Positions 62,171-64,000 of a stretch of DNA of 64,000 nucleotides are shown here, piece by piece. Origin of the DNA: JBMDXK01 sp048594375. GTDB taxonomy: Bacteria > Pseudomonadota > Alphaproteobacteria > Rhizobiales > Methylopilaceae. The position numbers were made by a program, and so were the translations under genes. The notes under the pieces are model-generated. The model searched no databases, was not told the DNA's origin, and worked only from the letters and a program-made list of their open reading frames with translations. The DNA is taken from positions 62,001-126,000 of the forward strand of contig JBMDXK010000034.1 in assembly GCA_048594375.1 (NCBI GenBank), given 5' to 3'. Positions within the stretch are counted from its first letter, which is position 1, and the number at the start of each line of letters is the position of its first letter.

Positions 62171-62470
62171 AAGGCGAAAAACACCATGCGGAATAAATGT
62201 ATAAAAACGACCACAAAGATGCACTTGAATGACGAATCGCACAAGGCACACAGTGAGTGTTTTTTTTGTAAAGCAGAAAAGTATAGAGAATGATAAAAAA
62301 AACCCCATACGAAAACATCACATGGAGCTCAAATTCACATTTTTATAAAAATACGATGCACTTCAATCGTGTGGAATCGCAACGGCAAAAAAACATGCTT
62401 TTTTGCTGAAATGAATACCTTGTTGCAAAGAACCACACGATAAAAAGATTATGGTATTTGCCATCCAAGA
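62171..62470. other. Region between rpoZ and rsh
   Basis: 300 AT-rich bases. The gap is long for the rpoZ-rsh pair and may include a separate rsh promoter on the minus strand. No hairpin or gene recognised. Confidence 0.45.
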
Positions 62471-62857
62471 TTAATCATCGTCATCGGATGTATCGGCCGG
62501 AGGCTGCAATCCTTCAAGGCCAGCGAGCAGTTCTTCTTCTGTCATACGATCAAAAACAACATTGCCCTGTTCACCATTGCCCTCTTGCGTTGCAATTAAC
62601 GGCACAGATTCCGGCTCAGGCTCATCCACTTCGACATATTTCTGAAGGGAATGAATCAAATCTTCTTCCAGATCATCCGGCTCTACAGTTTGATCGGCGA
62701 TCTCACGCAGAGCAACCACCGTATTTTTATCGTTATCCCGATCAATGGTGAGCGCAGCGCCACCGGAAATCATGCGCGCACGATGGGAAGCCAACAAAAC
62801 CAGCTTGAACCGGTTCGTCACTTTATCAATGCAATCTTCAACTGTAACGCGGGCCAT
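62471..62857 (-). CDS. rpoZ: DNA-directed RNA polymerase omega subunit
   Basis: A 128-residue small subunit assisting RNA polymerase assembly and ppGpp response. It starts MARVTVEDCIDKVTNRFKLV, followed by ASHRARMISGGAALTIDRDNDKNTVVALREIA, which is the conserved core. The C-terminal extension is acidic (TSDDDD end), as in other alphaproteobacteria. Divergent from the NYN-domain gene. Confidence 0.95.
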   Translation of the reverse strand: MARVTVEDCIDKVTNRFKLVLLASHRARMISGGAALTIDRDNDKNTVVALREIADQTVEPDDLEEDLIHSLQKYVEVDEPEPESVPLIATQEGNGEQGNVVFDRMTEEELLAGLEGLQPPADTSDDDD

Positions 62858-63171
62858 TAATATACCTTTGAAAAAGCTGGCGTGTGTCCACGCGAATGCA
62901 GGAATATTTTCCTGACTGTTACTGTACGCTTTAGCACCTAAACCGTCGCAATTTCAAGCACAAAAACCTGCTTTTTATCACAAAGTGGATTATTGCAGCA
63001 TGAATCAGGCTTGACTCATGCTTGAATGTGGCTTTCAAATGAAATAATTGTCGCCAAATTTACTCGACCAACCCCTTTCGTTAACCGTTTCTTACCACCT
63101 TCAGTTTTAATACATATTCATATCTTTAAACATTGATTTTAAAATATCCTTTTCAAAAATGAGCTTACTCT
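62858..63171. other. Divergent promoter region rpoZ / NYN gene
   Basis: About 310 bases without a gene; should contain both promoters. No stem-loop or repeat recognised. Confidence 0.45.
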
Positions 63172-63804
63172 ATGACCGCAAATAAAAAAATTGCTCTCTT
63201 TATTGATGGTGCAAACTTTTATTCAACAGCAAAAAATGCTGGCTTTGATGTTGATTATCGCAAGTTATTGCAAGAATTTGGCAAAATGGGTAATCTTGTT
63301 CGCGCTTATTACTACACAGCCATGATTGAAGATCAGGAATATTCTTCATTAAGACCGCTTGTCGATTGGTTGGATTACAATGGCTATACTGTTGTAACCA
63401 AGCCAACCAAGGAATATGTTGATGGCTCCACAGGCCGCCGTAAATTCAAAGGCAATATGGATGTGGAAATGACTATTGATGCTATCGAGCTTGCGCCTCG
63501 CCTCGACCATGCCTTTATTTTTTCCGGTGATGGCGATTTGCGCGCGATGGTGGAAGCTCTGCAACGCAAGGCCGTCCGCGTAACAGTGGTTTCATCCGTT
63601 GCGACACAACCTGCCATGGCCTCCGACGAGTTGCGACGTCAGGCAGATGAATTTCTTGATATTATGGATATGGCGGGACGCATTGGCCGACCCGCTCTTG
63701 ACCATAACCGCGCTGATAAAACAGAACGCAATAATACTGAACGTTCTGTTGCGCCTTCCTCACGCGGTGTACGCGGTGCGGAATTTGCAGAAGATTATGA
63801 CTAG
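63172..63804 (+). CDS. NYN domain protein (LabA/DUF88 family)
   Basis: A 210-residue PIN-like nuclease-fold protein. The acidic active-site motifs of NYN domains are visible: LFIDGANFYSTAK (about 8-20), KGNMDVEMTIDAIEL (about 93-107) and FSGDGDLRAMVEAL (about 117-130). NYN proteins are predicted RNases. A low-complexity tail rich in Arg and Asn follows residue 170. Conserved next to rpoZ in Hyphomicrobiales. Ten bases before the glycosylase gene. Confidence 0.88.
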   Translation: MTANKKIALFIDGANFYSTAKNAGFDVDYRKLLQEFGKMGNLVRAYYYTAMIEDQEYSSLRPLVDWLDYNGYTVVTKPTKEYVDGSTGRRKFKGNMDVEMTIDAIELAPRLDHAFIFSGDGDLRAMVEALQRKAVRVTVVSSVATQPAMASDELRRQADEFLDIMDMAGRIGRPALDHNRADKTERNNTERSVAPSSRGVRGAEFAEDYD

Positions 63805-63813
63805 ACGTCAGGC

Positions 63814-64000
63814 ATGATTCCACTTTCCTCGCCTCGGCACATACTTGCACCTGAGCCAGACTGCCCTCTTTGCCCACGGCTTGCTGCTTTCCGCCATCAT
63901 TGGCGGGAAAAGCAACCCGGCTGGTTCAATGCTCCTGTTCCCTCTTTCGGTGAACCCGACGCTCCGTTGCTGATTGTTGGGCTCGCACCAGGCTTGCAGG
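63814..64000 (+). CDS. Uracil-DNA glycosylase family 5/UDGb, N-terminal fragment (cut by window edge)
   Basis: The first 62 codons are present. CPLCPRLAAFR supplies two of the Fe-S cluster cysteines, and PVPSFGEPDAPLLIVGLAPGLQ is the N-terminal motif of Fe-S uracil-DNA glycosylases (UDGb/family 5). It removes uracil from DNA. The start ATG 63814 is ten bases after the NYN gene stop, so they probably share a transcript. Confidence 0.85.
   Translation, partial: MIPLSSPRHILAPEPDCPLCPRLAAFRHHWREKQPGWFNAPVPSFGEPDAPLLIVGLAPGLQ

Overview
The window looks like chromosomal DNA of an alphaproteobacterium, most likely a member of the Hyphomicrobiales (Rhizobiales). This rests on gene order: rlpA-dac-tmk-holB-metG-tatD, tig-clpP-clpX-lon-hup-tRNA-Val, rne-amiC-mrcA-prfB, pyrE-DUF2062-pdxJ-acpS-lepB-rnc-era-recO-parC and NYN-rpoZ-rsh are all alphaproteobacterial arrangements. 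Short intergenic repeats of the 'gCATGTCT..CCCAAAA..CCGGTT' type are also familiar, from memory, from that order. Coding density is high, gaps are clearly AT-richer than genes, and overall base composition is moderate. The genus cannot be told from the sequence alone. Almost everything is core housekeeping; I see no phage, conjugative element, CRISPR array or intact insertion sequence.

Layout. 1-5 kb: start of mfd, sdhE, glutathione reductase, a DUF2059 exported protein, rpiA and a succinate-semialdehyde dehydrogenase, all on the minus strand. 5.3-12 kb: a tightly packed minus-strand run rlpA-dac-tmk-holB-metG-tatD. The dac product has lost its catalytic serine and its KTG motif. 12.3-18.6 kb: lgt-midA and pgeF, separated by a cysteine-free orphan gene on the other strand, then a TadG-like secreted protein with a DUF4114-like tail and a DUF599 membrane protein. 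18.6-20 kb: tRNA-Gln, a decayed region, tRNA-Val and hup. 20-27.5 kb: the proteostasis block lon, clpX, clpP, tig, then tRNA-Leu. 27.7-36 kb: a frameshifted copper-less multicopper-oxidase-like protein, tpiA, ppiD and trpE-G-D-C. 36.5-46.3 kb: a soluble double-PAS chemoreceptor, then parC-recO-era-rnc-lepB-acpS-pdxJ-DUF2062-pyrE on the minus strand. 46.4-55.3 kb: prfB (with a programmed +1 frameshift), mrcA, amiC and the divergent rne behind a long structured leader. 55.6-64 kb: erpA, xth, mrp, an M23 peptidase, rsh, rpoZ, a NYN-domain gene and the start of a uracil-DNA glycosylase.

Functional themes are envelope and peptidoglycan (rlpA, dac, lgt, mrcA, amiC, M23 peptidase, lepB), protein folding and degradation (tig, clpXP, lon, ppiD), tryptophan synthesis, RNA processing (rne, rnc) and stringent response (rsh, rpoZ). 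The most unusual items are the pseudo-enzyme DD-carboxypeptidase, the orphan gene at 14.3-15.4 kb, the TadG/DUF4114 fusion, the in-frame slippery A7 frameshift at 28.5 kb, the nested stem-loop upstream of rne, the coupled micro-ORFs at 25.7 kb and three families of dispersed intergenic repeats.
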